Of a stretch of 64,000 bases of DNA, positions 16,156-24,346 are shown piece by piece; position 1 is the stretch's first letter, and every line of letters begins with the position of its first letter. The position numbers were made by a program, and so were the translations under genes. Location: NCBI GenBank assembly GCA_965218625.1, contig CBDCLG010000020.1, positions 620,001-684,000 of the forward strand, read 5' to 3'. Under the pieces are notes generated by a model that saw nothing but the letters and a program-made list of their open reading frames with translations, was not told where the DNA came from and searched no databases. The DNA is from Bin5 sp965218625 (GTDB taxonomy: Bacteria > Chloroflexota > Anaerolineae > Caldilineales > Caldilineaceae).

Positions 16156-17361
16156 TCACTCGATCAGTGCCGGAAGCAGTGCATAAAATTCGGTCGACTT
16201 CACCACATCGGCCAGCGGGACGCTGTCGAGAACGGTGTGGGCCGTTACTTCGTCGCCGGGTGCGAAGCCGATACTCGGGATACCGGCTTTGCCGCGCCAG
16301 TAAATGCCGTTGGTGCTGAAATCCCACTTGCCGGTGGGCGCGTCTGGCAGGCCGATGAGCTTGCGCGTCGCCTGCCCCGCCTGCACCAGTGGCTCATTCT
16401 CTTCAAGCGCCCAGGCGGGAAAGTACTTTTCGACCGGAAAGACGAAGCCGGTATAGCTCGGCTCGTCGTAGTAGAGCATCTCCAGCGTCACATCGTCGGC
16501 CTCGCGGTTTGTCTGGGGGATCAACGCGCGCACCTGTTCGATCACGGCGTCCAGCTCCTCTCCGAAAGTCACGCGGCGGTCAATGTAAACGGTGCACTGG
16601 TTGGGAACGGCATTGAGGCTGGGCGTCTCGACCTCGATGTCGGTGGCGGTGATCTTGCCCGGGCCCAGGAAGGGGTGATCGCCCAGCTGCGGCTCGAGGC
16701 GACTGATGCCCTCGACCAGCGGCAGCGCTTTGTAGATGGCGTTGTCGCCGAGATGATTGCTGGCCGCGTGGGCGCTCCTGCCCCGCGCGACCGCCTTCAG
16801 CTCGACGCGCCCCTTGTGGCCGCGATAGATCTGCATCCTGGTCGGCTCGCCGATGACGACAAAATCGGGACGAATGCCCTCATGCTCAACGAAGGCGTGC
16901 GGCGCGATGCCATCGCACCACTCCTCCATATTGCCGAAGTAGTAGGCTGTCCAACCTTCCAGCAGCCCCAGATCGCGGGCGATGGCCATGCCGTAGATCA
17001 TGCCGGGCGTGCTGCCCTTTTCGTCGCAGGCGCCGCGCGCGAATAAGATGCCGTCCTCCACCTTGCCCTCGAACGGGTCCCAATCCCACTCCTCGGCGGC
17101 GCCGATGCCGACTGTGTCGATATGGCTGTCGTAGACGAGCACACGCTGTCCGTCGCCGATTTTGCCAACCGTATTTCCCATCGAGTCGAACCAGACCTTA
17201 TCGAAGCCAAGCTTTCTCATCTCTGCCTGGACGCGTTCACCGACCGGACCGATCTTCGAATCAAGCGACGGGATGGCGCAGATCTGGCGCAAAAAGGAAA
17301 CGATTTCGTCGCTGTGGCCTCGGACCGCGGATTGGATCGCAGCGATGTCAAATTCGGACAT
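16156..17361 (-). CDS. M20 family metallohydrolase (YgeY-like)
   Basis: The 401-residue protein belongs to the M20/ArgE/DapE zinc-dependent amidohydrolases, nearest in text to the YgeY branch. Metal-site segments are DSHIDTVG (His/Asp), ARGACDEKGS (bridging Asp), a Glu pair in NMEEWCDG, IGEPT, and a His near the C-terminus (AHTVLD). The start at 17361 is chosen over one 72 bases upstream because GGAG stands 7 bases before it and the conserved helix begins there. YgeY enzymes are thought to cleave an amide in nitrogen-compound breakdown, but the substrate is open, and no selenium-metabolism genes lie near. A general dipeptidase or deacylase is the alternative. Confidence 0.85.
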   Translation of the reverse strand: MSEFDIAAIQSAVRGHSDEIVSFLRQICAIPSLDSKIGPVGERVQAEMRKLGFDKVWFDSMGNTVGKIGDGQRVLVYDSHIDTVGIGAAEEWDWDPFEGKVEDGILFARGACDEKGSTPGMIYGMAIARDLGLLEGWTAYYFGNMEEWCDGIAPHAFVEHEGIRPDFVVIGEPTRMQIYRGHKGRVELKAVARGRSAHAASNHLGDNAIYKALPLVEGISRLEPQLGDHPFLGPGKITATDIEVETPSLNAVPNQCTVYIDRRVTFGEELDAVIEQVRALIPQTNREADDVTLEMLYYDEPSYTGFVFPVEKYFPAWALEENEPLVQAGQATRKLIGLPDAPTGKWDFSTNGIYWRGKAGIPSIGFAPGDEVTAHTVLDSVPLADVVKSTEFYALLPALIE

Positions 17362-17694
17362 TGTTGTACTCCAGGCAGACAAAGGAATGGGTGGGACCGG
17401 TCCCAACGCATTGATGCAGATGGGATCAGACATCTCCAGGGACAGAAAGAGGATACCAGGGCAGGCATTCCCCCCTCCAGGCCGTCGAGACGATTCTATT
17501 CTGGAACTTGCATATTGAAGAGAGCAATCTACATGAAGGGGAGCGCGAGAAGCACGATCAAGACTGCCTGAAATATAACTGTTCCGGCCTCATTTTGTCA
17601 AACCTTTGACGAATAAAGCTATCGACAGATCCAAAGACAGTTCCTGCGTTAGCGGGGGCCGCTTTGTACGCCTGGCCCGAAAAGCGCGCGTCTG
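17362..17694. other. Intergenic region upstream of the M20 gene
   Basis: These 333 bases hold a 14-base palindrome (17392-17405) and, further up, TAGAAT-like hexamers that may be the M20 promoter on the minus strand. No gene is seen. Confidence 0.4.
17392..17405. promoter_or_regulatory. 14-base perfect palindrome, possible operator
   Basis: TGGGACCGGTCCCA is self-complementary over 14 bases and lies 31 bases before the M20 start, in the leader where a repressor could block transcription. No regulator gene is adjacent. Confidence 0.35.
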
Positions 17695-18795
17695 CTAGAC
17701 GTCACCGAGCGTTCGCTGCGGAGGTGCGCTCTCCAGCATCGTCAGTAGAGGAGAATCATCGATATCCAAGGGCAATTCCACCCGTCCTCTCCTTCTGCTG
17801 GACTCGTAGGTGGCGAACGTAAGCTCGGCCGCGCGGAAGGCGCGACGGCTTGACAGCTCCGGCTCCGTGCCGTGCCGAAGCGCGTCGATCAGGTCAGCGA
17901 TGCCCATTTCAACCGCCTCCAGAACGTGAATCGAACCGTCGGTGTCGATGGTCTGCCAACCGGTCGTCTGGCCGTTGCAGAGGCGGATGGCATCGCCGTG
18001 ACGCAAGCCGACTTCGATCACGCCATCACTGCCCAGCAGCCGGTTGGCCGGCATGTTGGACTCACCGATGCCGGCAAATAGAAGGCCATCAACGCCGTTG
18101 ATGAAGCGGACCTGGCTGATGCCCAACGTCTCGTGCGCCAGACCGAAAATGGTGCGGACCTCGGCGGCGTCGATCTGGCCCAGCACCCACTCCGCAGGCG
18201 TCTCGTCGTTGTAGAAATGCATCATGTCGAACCAGTGCGTGCCCCAGTCGTTCATATCGGGGCAGCGGCCCTCGATGCGCTGCAGTTCACCGATTGCGCC
18301 CTCCCGCAGGAGCCTGCGAACGGTCCGAAAGGGCGGGGCAAAACGGCGCTGGTGGTTGAAGGTCAACTGCACGCGTTTGCGCGCGCAGGCCTCCACCATG
18401 TGGCGAACTTCTCCGAATGTAGGGGCGATCGGCTTTTCGCAATGGATCGCCTGCAGGCCCGCTGCGGCCGCAGCCAGCACCATCTCGGCGTGCAGATGCG
18501 GCCAGACGCAGATCGAAACGATATCAAGATCTGCTTCGTCCAACATGCGGCGATAGTCCTCGTATATCGTCTCGCCGCCATGCTCTTTCTGGAAAACCCG
18601 CGCGTTTTCACGGCTGACATCGGCAAGCGCCGCAAGCTCGGTATAGGGTGAAGCAGCGTATCCCCTGGCATGGCTGTGGGCCATGCCGAAGCCGGTCGAG
18701 CCTTCCGACCTGCGCGGGCGGCCGCAGCCAATGATGCCGGCGCGGTATGTAACAGGCGCGGATCGGCTTCCCCTGGCATTCGGTTTCGTGGTCAT
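17695..18795 (-). CDS. Gfo/Idh/MocA family oxidoreductase
   Basis: This 366-residue NAD(P)-dependent oxidoreductase starts at ATG 18795, 50 bases after the stop of the upstream homologue; a longer frame exists but only as read-through of that gene. The nucleotide site is GIIGCGRP...GMAHSHARGYA, with an insertion of about 12 residues (GRPRRSEGSTGF) that is longer than usual. EKPIAPT carries the conserved catalytic Lys region and the C-terminal half has the family's beta-sheet domain. Members oxidise or reduce sugars, inositols and amino-sugars. The paired homologue and the divergent fucosidase suggest a role with plant- or algal-type sugars, which is inference. Confidence 0.88.
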   Translation of the reverse strand: MTTKPNARGSRSAPVTYRAGIIGCGRPRRSEGSTGFGMAHSHARGYAASPYTELAALADVSRENARVFQKEHGGETIYEDYRRMLDEADLDIVSICVWPHLHAEMVLAAAAAGLQAIHCEKPIAPTFGEVRHMVEACARKRVQLTFNHQRRFAPPFRTVRRLLREGAIGELQRIEGRCPDMNDWGTHWFDMMHFYNDETPAEWVLGQIDAAEVRTIFGLAHETLGISQVRFINGVDGLLFAGIGESNMPANRLLGSDGVIEVGLRHGDAIRLCNGQTTGWQTIDTDGSIHVLEAVEMGIADLIDALRHGTEPELSSRRAFRAAELTFATYESSRRRGRVELPLDIDDSPLLTMLESAPPQRTLGDV

Positions 18796-18844
18796 TTCCC
18801 AACTTTTCGGGCATGGCTGGCAATCTGCCGCGCCTCGCGAACGC

Positions 18845-19903
18845 TCACAGTTCAATCGACACTTCGCGGCCGGCCGCCTGGCTGCGGTAGATACCGTCGA
18901 GAATCGCGAGTACCTGCAGCGACTCTTCCGCGGGGACGGGAGAGGGCGCGCCTGCGGCAACCGCCTTGGCGAACTCGACACATTCGAGCGCGTGCGGCTC
19001 CATCGTATCCTGCGTAAGTTGGAGAATGCGGTTGTTAAACTGGCGTGTGGCGTAGTTCGTGTCGAGAAACTGGGCCGAGGGCCAGTGGCAGCCGCCGCCA
19101 TCGCCGTAAATCCAGGCCTGCATATCCTCGCCGCTGATGTCGTGATGCAGCAGCCAGCTTACCTCCAGCATGAGGGTGGCGCCGTTCTCAAAGCGAACGA
19201 ACGCAACAGCGTAGTCCTCGACATCGAAGGTGCTGGGGATCGGCCCTTCGAGCCAGGTTGCGAATGCGCCGGGAAGGTGGGCCAGCCGCGCATCGGCAAC
19301 GCCGGATACCGTCACTGGCTTTGGGTTGCCCATCAGCCACAAAGCCAGGTCGAGGATATGCACGCCGATGTCGATGCAGGGGCCGCCGCCGCTGTGTTTT
19401 TTCTCGATGAATGTCGCTGTCGGGATCAGCCCGTTGCGGCGCAGCATCCAGCCGCGCGCATGGTATACATCGCCCAGCGAACCGGTGTCGATCTCCGCCT
19501 TCATCGCCTGGGAAACGCCGGCGAAACGGAAATGCTGCGCGGTCATCAGCAGCTTACCGGCCTTGTCGCGCGCCGAAATCATCCGCTTGATCTCCTCGGG
19601 CGTCGGCGCGAGCGGCTTCTCGCAGATCACGTGCTTGCCCGCTTCGAGCGCGGCGATGGCGAGCGGCGCGTGGTACACATTGGGCACGCAGAGGTCGACG
19701 ATGTCGATATCGGGGTCAGAGAAAAGCTCGTCCGCGTTCGTCGTCAGCTTGGTGATATTGTGGAGCGCGCCCCACTGCTCAATCGCTTTTCTGCTGATAT
19801 CGCTTCCCGCGACGACCTCGGCCTCTTCGGACGCGGCCCAACCAGGCATGTGCGTGCGGGAGATGCCGCCGACGCCGACGAGGCCAACTTTCAGAGTATT
19901 CAT
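18845..19903 (-). CDS. Gfo/Idh/MocA family oxidoreductase
   Basis: The 352-residue protein has a standard N-terminal Rossmann motif (VGLVGVGGISRTHMPGW), the LCVPNVYHAP segment, and CEKPLAPTPEE with the conserved Lys of the EKP motif. GPCIDIGVHILDLALW carries the Asp and His expected at the sugar site. The start at 19903 is preferred because AGGA lies 7 bases before it. It is the first of two adjacent family members on this strand and stands divergent to the GH29 fucosidase, an arrangement seen in sugar-degradation loci. The exact substrate cannot be read from sequence. Confidence 0.9.
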   Translation of the reverse strand: MNTLKVGLVGVGGISRTHMPGWAASEEAEVVAGSDISRKAIEQWGALHNITKLTTNADELFSDPDIDIVDLCVPNVYHAPLAIAALEAGKHVICEKPLAPTPEEIKRMISARDKAGKLLMTAQHFRFAGVSQAMKAEIDTGSLGDVYHARGWMLRRNGLIPTATFIEKKHSGGGPCIDIGVHILDLALWLMGNPKPVTVSGVADARLAHLPGAFATWLEGPIPSTFDVEDYAVAFVRFENGATLMLEVSWLLHHDISGEDMQAWIYGDGGGCHWPSAQFLDTNYATRQFNNRILQLTQDTMEPHALECVEFAKAVAAGAPSPVPAEESLQVLAILDGIYRSQAAGREVSIEL

Positions 19904-19941
19904 TGCAGGTCCTTTCACTATCGCTTAGTGCGGTCCCACGT

Positions 19942-19971
19942 ATTGTACGCAATGATAGAGTTGTCAGGCAA
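19942..19971 (-). promoter_or_regulatory. Probable promoter of the paired oxidoreductase genes
   Basis: TTGCCT and TACAAT are 18 bases apart on the minus strand, ending about 40 bases before the ATG at 19903. Confidence 0.42.
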
Positions 19972-20116
19972 AGTGGAGGAGCCGGTTACTCCTAATGCAG
20001 GCCGGAAACAGTTGGTCGACCGACGTGTTCTATGCGATAGTAGTCCACACGGCGAGCGCCGCCAACGGCCATAGGATTTCTCCCGACCCCTTGGCTGCAG
20101 AATCAGGAGGCAGTTC

Positions 20117-21481
20117 GTGCCAGAGTTGAAGTTAGACGTCCCGTTGACCCTTGTTGAGCGCATTCGGCGCCTGGCGGCTGAAGAAAATGAGACGCTGGAG
20201 GACATGGCGTTGATGCTGCTGCGCCGCGGCTATGATTTCGTCGTCACCGTTCCGGAAGTGCAGCCGGACCGCAGCCAGCAGCCCGGCGCGCGTAACGACC
20301 CGCGTCTGGACTGGTGGCGCGAGGCCAGGTTCGGGCTCTTCATCCACTGGGGCCTCTATTCGATTCCCGCCGGCGTGTGGAACGGACGCGAATGGCCCGG
20401 CATCGCCGAATGGCTGATGTACCGGGCCGAAATTCCCGTCAGGGACTATGAAAAACTAGCTTCAAGGTTCAATCCGGTCCGGTTCGATGCCAGGGCGTGG
20501 GTGTCGCTGGCGAAACGCGCCGGTCAGAAATACCTCGTCATCACCACCAAACATCATGACGGTTTTTGCCTCTTCGACTCTGCGGTCACCGACTACGATA
20601 TCGTGGATGCCACGCCGTTCAATCGCGACGTGCTGAAGGAGCTGGCGGACGAGTGCGCGGCGCAGGGGATCAAACTCGGCTTCTACTACTCGCAGACGCA
20701 GGACTGGCACCACCCGGACGGCGATGGCAACGACTGGGATTTCGATCCGGCGCAAAAGGATTTCGCGGCATATATCGAGACCTATGTTAAGCCCCACGTA
20801 CGCGAGCTTCTCACCAACTACGGGCCTGTCGCCATCATCTGGTTCGACACGCCCAAGAGCATCTCCGAGCAGCAGAGCCAGTCGCTGCTGGAACTGTGCA
20901 ACGAGCTGCAGCCGGACTGCCTGGTCTGCGGACGGCTGGGGAACGCGCTGGGCGACTACGCCACCGCGAGCGACAATCGCATCCCCGACACAATTCTCGA
21001 ACTGGACTGGGAGACGCCGGCGACGATTAACGACAGCTGGTCCTTCAAGCTGAACGATCACAACTGGAAGTCAAGCGGCGATTTGATCCGCAAACTGGTT
21101 GACATCGTCAGCAAAGGGGGCAACTACCTGCTGAACGTCGGCCCTACGGCTGAGGGCACCATCCCACAGCCAAGCATTGACCGTCTTGAGGCGATGGGGA
21201 ACTGGCTGGCCGTCAACGGCGAGGCTGTCTACGAAACCCAGGCGGGGACGGTGCAGGGCCGGGACGACTTGCGCACCACGCGTAAGGACGGGGTCGTCTA
21301 TCTCCAGGTCTTCAGCTGGCCGCGGGAGGGAGAGATTCGGGTCGCAGGCGTGACTGCACGGGAGGCCCGGTTGCTGGCGGGAGGTGGGATGTTGCCGCTG
21401 CGCCAGCGTAACGGTGAACTGGTCATCCGCGGGCCGCTCAGCGCGCCCGACGCAGCCGTGACGGTAATCGAGCTTTCCTGA
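20117..21481 (+). CDS. GH29 alpha-L-fucosidase with N-terminal helix-strand extension
   Basis: GH29 enzymes remove alpha-L-fucose from glycans with retention. The GH29 barrel begins near residue 60 (WWREARFGLFIHWG) and shows KYLVITTKHHDGFCLF, the nucleophile segment IIWFDTP (D about 244), and SKGGNYLLNVGPTAEG. A beta-sandwich follows to residue 454. The start is GTG at 20117, with a textbook AGGAGG 6 bases before it. No signal peptide is present, so the enzyme looks cytosolic and would act on imported oligosaccharides. The first 45 residues (LKLDVPLTLVERIRRLAAEEN and on) do not belong to GH29 and resemble a ribbon-helix-helix DNA-binding segment. It is divergent from two Gfo/Idh/MocA genes. 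Confidence 0.93.
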   Translation: MPELKLDVPLTLVERIRRLAAEENETLEDMALMLLRRGYDFVVTVPEVQPDRSQQPGARNDPRLDWWREARFGLFIHWGLYSIPAGVWNGREWPGIAEWLMYRAEIPVRDYEKLASRFNPVRFDARAWVSLAKRAGQKYLVITTKHHDGFCLFDSAVTDYDIVDATPFNRDVLKELADECAAQGIKLGFYYSQTQDWHHPDGDGNDWDFDPAQKDFAAYIETYVKPHVRELLTNYGPVAIIWFDTPKSISEQQSQSLLELCNELQPDCLVCGRLGNALGDYATASDNRIPDTILELDWETPATINDSWSFKLNDHNWKSSGDLIRKLVDIVSKGGNYLLNVGPTAEGTIPQPSIDRLEAMGNWLAVNGEAVYETQAGTVQGRDDLRTTRKDGVVYLQVFSWPREGEIRVAGVTAREARLLAGGGMLPLRQRNGELVIRGPLSAPDAAVTVIELS

Positions 21482-21493
21482 ACCGCAGCATCG

Positions 21494-22171
21494 CTAGCTG
21501 GTGCCGAACTGACGGTCGCCGGCATCGCCCAGGCCTGGCCAGATGAAGCCGGGTGGGAAGCCATCGTCGGCGTCATCCTCATTTGTCAGCCGTTCGTCGA
21601 CGGCGGCCACGTGCACAGAGACGTCGGGATGGGTTCCTTGGAGCGCGGCGATCCCTTCGGGCGCGGCCAGAAGGCCGACAAACTTGACGCGGGTTACGCC
21701 GCGGCGTTTCAGGATATCGACGGCGGCCAGCGCGGAGCCGCCGGTTGCCAGCATCGGATCGAGGACGAAGCAGGTGTGGGTGGAGAGATCGTCGGGGAGC
21801 TTGTTGTAGTAGATGACAGGTTGCAGGGTTTCTTCGTCACGGTAGAAGCCCAGGTGCCAGACCTCGGCCTGGGGGATGAGGCTGAGCATGCCGTCCACCA
21901 TGCCCAGGCCGGCGCGCAGGACCGGTACGAGGCCGACGCGCTGGTCGAACTTGCTGCCGGTGGCGGCGGCGAGCGGCGTTTGCACTTCCACCGGCTGCGT
22001 GGTCAGATCGACAGTGGCTTCGTAGGCCAGGATCATTGACAGTTCAGCGACGATGGAGCGAAACTGGCGAAAGTCGGTCGTTTCATCACGCAGTTGCGTA
22101 ATCTTGTGTTCAACCAGTGGATGCACTGAAACGAACAGATTGTCGACCATTAGGTTGCCTGGTGATGTCAT
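21494..22171 (-). CDS. upp: Uracil phosphoribosyltransferase
   Basis: Upp makes UMP from uracil and PRPP in pyrimidine salvage. The 225-residue protein shows VPVLRAGLGMVDGML, the PRPP loop VLDPMLATGGSA, and a C-terminal GFIWPGLGDAGDR that binds uracil. The length is slightly above the usual 208-210 because of an extra N-terminal stretch. Its ATG overlaps the stop of the DksA-like gene by 4 bases, so the two are co-transcribed and probably coupled. Confidence 0.96.
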   Translation of the reverse strand: MTSPGNLMVDNLFVSVHPLVEHKITQLRDETTDFRQFRSIVAELSMILAYEATVDLTTQPVEVQTPLAAATGSKFDQRVGLVPVLRAGLGMVDGMLSLIPQAEVWHLGFYRDEETLQPVIYYNKLPDDLSTHTCFVLDPMLATGGSALAAVDILKRRGVTRVKFVGLLAAPEGIAALQGTHPDVSVHVAAVDERLTNEDDADDGFPPGFIWPGLGDAGDRQFGTS

Positions 22172-22542
22172 TTACCAGCGCGAAGGCGTAGCGCGCGGTT
22201 GCGGCGGTTGATCGATTCAACCTCCCGCTGGCAGTCCATACAAAGGGTTGCGTCGGGTTTGACCTCCAGACGCGCCGGGCTGATCTTTCCGCCGCAGCGT
22301 TCGCAGATGCCGTATTGACCCAAGTCTATCACGCGCAGTGCGTGTTCGATGTCCTGCTGGCGCCGTTCGAGCACGACGATAAGGGCGGCGGTTTTCTCAC
22401 GTTCGACGATTTCGGTGTCGCCTTCGTCCAGTTCGACGTCCACTTCGCCCAGCATCAGATTGCGCAGATGCTCCAACTCTTCGTTCACCTGTTCAAGGTT
22501 TTCCAGCAATCGTTTGCGGTCCGATTTCGACTTCTTTGTCAT
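22168..22542 (-). CDS. DksA/TraR family zinc-finger protein
   Basis: The 124-residue protein has a Lys/Glu-rich coiled-coil N-terminal half and a C4 zinc finger (C80, C83, C101, C104) of the DksA/TraR type. Such proteins reach into the RNA polymerase secondary channel and modulate transcription. DksA proper has two acidic residues at the coiled-coil tip (DxxDxA); here the tip is rich in Asp and Glu (ELDEGDTE) but the exact motif is not present, so the action may differ. A strong promoter stands about 45 bases upstream and upp follows with a 4-base overlap. Confidence 0.88.
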   Translation of the reverse strand: MTKKSKSDRKRLLENLEQVNEELEHLRNLMLGEVDVELDEGDTEIVEREKTAALIVVLERRQQDIEHALRVIDLGQYGICERCGGKISPARLEVKPDATLCMDCQREVESINRRNRALRLRAGK

Positions 22543-22587
22543 GATGATTCCTTCTCATTCACAGAAATTGCGCAAAATGTGGAAGAT

Positions 22588-22616
22588 GTTATAACAGCTT
22601 TTGGGCGTTCCGTCAA
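22588..22616 (-). promoter_or_regulatory. Strong sigma70-like promoter of the DksA-like gene and upp
   Basis: TTGACG, a 17-base spacer and TATAAC on the minus strand match the consensus at 5 of 6 positions in both hexamers, about 45 bases before the ATG at 22542. Confidence 0.7.
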
Positions 22617-22657
22617 TGCAGTTGCGCACGGCCGATGCGGGATGATTTTACACTGTT

Positions 22658-22686
22658 TTGAACCGGTCATCCCTTTGGTATACTAT
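22658..22686 (+). promoter_or_regulatory. Sigma70-like promoter of ruvB
   Basis: TTGAAC, a 17-base spacer and TACTAT precede the ruvB ATG by about 43 bases. It is divergent from the promoter of the DksA-like gene; the two cores are about 40 bases apart. Confidence 0.62.
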
Positions 22687-22728
22687 CTTTAGCACAATCG
22701 TTCTTTGCAATTCCGATTGGATACGAGC

Positions 22729-23817
22729 ATGGCTGATGAACGCGGTGTAACACAGAAAAGCGGACGGCAAGGCGGCGGGCAAGGCATGCGCGAGGTCTCC
22801 GGCGAAAGACAGGGTGAGGACGGCCGCGTCGACTACGCGTTGCGGCCAAAAAGCCTGGACGAAATGATCGGCCAGGAGAGAATGCGCGAGAAGATGCGCA
22901 TCTTGGTGCAGGCCGCGCGCCAGCGCGGGGAGGCGCTCGATCATGTGCTCCTGTACGGTCCACCGGGGCTGGGCAAGACCACCCTCAGCCATATTCTGGC
23001 GCACGAAATGCAGGGCAATCTCAAACCAACGGCCGGACCGGCAATCGAAAAGGCCGGCGACCTGGCCGCTATCCTCACCAACCTGCGCAGCGGTGACATC
23101 CTGTTCATTGATGAAATCCACCGTTTGGGCCGCGCGGTCGAGGAAATCCTTTACCCGGCGATGGAGGACTTTGTGCTCGACATCACCGTCGGCAGCGGAC
23201 CCAGCGCGCGCAGCATCCGCCTGAAGCTGCCCCGCTTCACCGTCATCGGCGCGACCACGCGGCTGGCGTTGATGACCGCGCCTCTGCGCGCCCGTTTCGG
23301 TGTGGTCGAGCGCTTTGACTTCTACAGCCAGAACGCGTTGGAAACGATCATCACCCGCGCCGCAGCAATGCTGGAGACGCCCCTGGAGCCCGACGCCGCG
23401 GCCGAGATCGCCCGCCGCTCAAGGGGAACGCCGCGAGTGTCATTGCGGTTGCTGCGCCGCGTGCGCGACTTTGCCCAGGTGCGGGCCGACGGCAGCATTT
23501 CCCATGCGCTGGCGGATGAAGCGCTGAAGGTCAACGAGATCGACCATCTGGGGCTGGACGATTTGGACCGACGCGTGCTGAACTCGATCGTCGGCAAATT
23601 CAGCGGCGGACCGGTCGGGCTGGGAACGCTGGCGGCCAGCATCAGCGAGGAAGATGATACGATCATGGACGTGGTGGAGCCGTATCTGCTCCAGCTTGGC
23701 TTCCTGGAGCGCACGCCGCGCGGTCGCACGGCCACGAAAGCTGCCTACAAACACATCGGGGCCGAGTTTCCGGATTCGCCGGAACAGCGCACACTGTTCG
23801 GGGGTGGCGCGGAGTGA
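22729..23817 (+). CDS. ruvB: Holliday junction branch-migration ATPase RuvB
   Basis: RuvB is the hexameric AAA+ motor that drives branch migration of Holliday junctions with RuvA. The 362-residue protein has the N-terminal LRPKSLDEMIGQ, Walker A GPPGLGKTT, Walker B LFIDEIHRLGR, sensor GATTRLALMTAPLRARFG and the C-terminal winged helix (GPVGLGTLAASISEE). ATG 22729 is preferred; a TTG 24 bases upstream is also open. The N-terminus is Gly/Gln-rich before the conserved part. ruvA and ruvC are not in the window. Confidence 0.96.
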   Translation: MADERGVTQKSGRQGGGQGMREVSGERQGEDGRVDYALRPKSLDEMIGQERMREKMRILVQAARQRGEALDHVLLYGPPGLGKTTLSHILAHEMQGNLKPTAGPAIEKAGDLAAILTNLRSGDILFIDEIHRLGRAVEEILYPAMEDFVLDITVGSGPSARSIRLKLPRFTVIGATTRLALMTAPLRARFGVVERFDFYSQNALETIITRAAAMLETPLEPDAAAEIARRSRGTPRVSLRLLRRVRDFAQVRADGSISHALADEALKVNEIDHLGLDDLDRRVLNSIVGKFSGGPVGLGTLAASISEEDDTIMDVVEPYLLQLGFLERTPRGRTATKAAYKHIGAEFPDSPEQRTLFGGGAE

Positions 23818-23878
23818 GGTCCGTCGAAGTCAAGAATATTGAAGCGGTGTAGAAGACTCGCCGCGTTGAGGTAGGAAA

Positions 23879-24214
23879 ATGGCGCAACTATCGGATGCCG
23901 TTCTCAAACAGATGGTACAAAAGATCGTGGACGAAGTGGACCCCGAGCAGGTGATCCTGTTCGGCTCGCGTGCGCGCGGCGACATGCGGGCAGAGTCGGA
24001 CGTGGACCTGGTCGTCGTGGAATCCAAACCGTTCGGTCAGGAAAGGAGCCGGCGCCTGGAAACAGCCCGACTTTATCGGTCCCTATCGGGCTTCGGCATT
24101 TCCAAAGACATCCTGCTCTATAGCCGTGACGAGGTCGAGTATTGGCGGGATTCGCTCAACCATGTTTTGGCGCGGGCGCTGCGGGAAGGCCGGGTGCTCT
24201 ATGAGCGACGTTAA
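23879..24214 (+). CDS. MNT-type nucleotidyltransferase domain protein (MntA-like antitoxin)
   Basis: The 111-residue protein is a minimal nucleotidyltransferase. It has LFGSRARGD (G29-S30 and the conserved Arg/Gly) followed by the metal-binding SDVDLVVV (D41, D43). Such proteins are usually encoded just before a HEPN-domain partner, and in the studied HepT/MntA pair the MNT protein inactivates the HEPN RNase by adding AMP. Here the partner frame starts inside the end of this gene but is cut off after 25 residues. The remaining gene may therefore be an orphan antitoxin. Confidence 0.85.
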   Translation: MAQLSDAVLKQMVQKIVDEVDPEQVILFGSRARGDMRAESDVDLVVVESKPFGQERSRRLETARLYRSLSGFGISKDILLYSRDEVEYWRDSLNHVLARALREGRVLYERR

Positions 24215-24278
24215 ATGCGCGCGCATGTTGTTGGAGGCTTCGGGCCGAAGCCAAGGTATGGCTAGAGTTTACCGCTAG
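24201..24278 (+). pseudogene. Truncated HEPN-domain partner gene (HepT remnant)
   Basis: An ATG at 24201 overlaps the end of the MNT gene by 14 bases, the normal arrangement for this pair. It encodes MSDVKCARMLLEAS and then stops after 25 residues. The opening resembles the first helix of HEPN toxins (MSD...ARxLLEAAxRD), whose full length is about 100-130 residues. The catalytic Rx4-6H motif is missing. The break lies where base composition drops and the next cassette begins, so an insertion or deletion there probably removed the rest. Confidence 0.55.
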
Positions 24279-24287
24279 GTAAGGTCA

Positions 24288-24303
24288 ATTCACGGACGTG
24301 AAT
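24288..24303. promoter_or_regulatory. Inverted repeat upstream of the restriction-endonuclease-like gene
   Basis: ATTCACG-GA-CGTGAAT is a perfect 7-base inverted repeat, 43 bases before the GTG of the endonuclease-like gene. Restriction-modification operons often carry operators here; no controller gene is visible in the cassette. Confidence 0.4.
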
Positions 24304-24346
24304 CATATGACTGGAATTCTCATCCTACTGTCAGAAAGGTCACATT

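Noticed and set aside
17695..19101. Longer start at 19101 for the downstream Gfo/Idh/MocA gene
   Set aside because: The extra 102 residues overlap the upstream homologue in another frame and are Arg/Ser/Pro-rich shadow sequence; ATG 18795 begins the normal protein.
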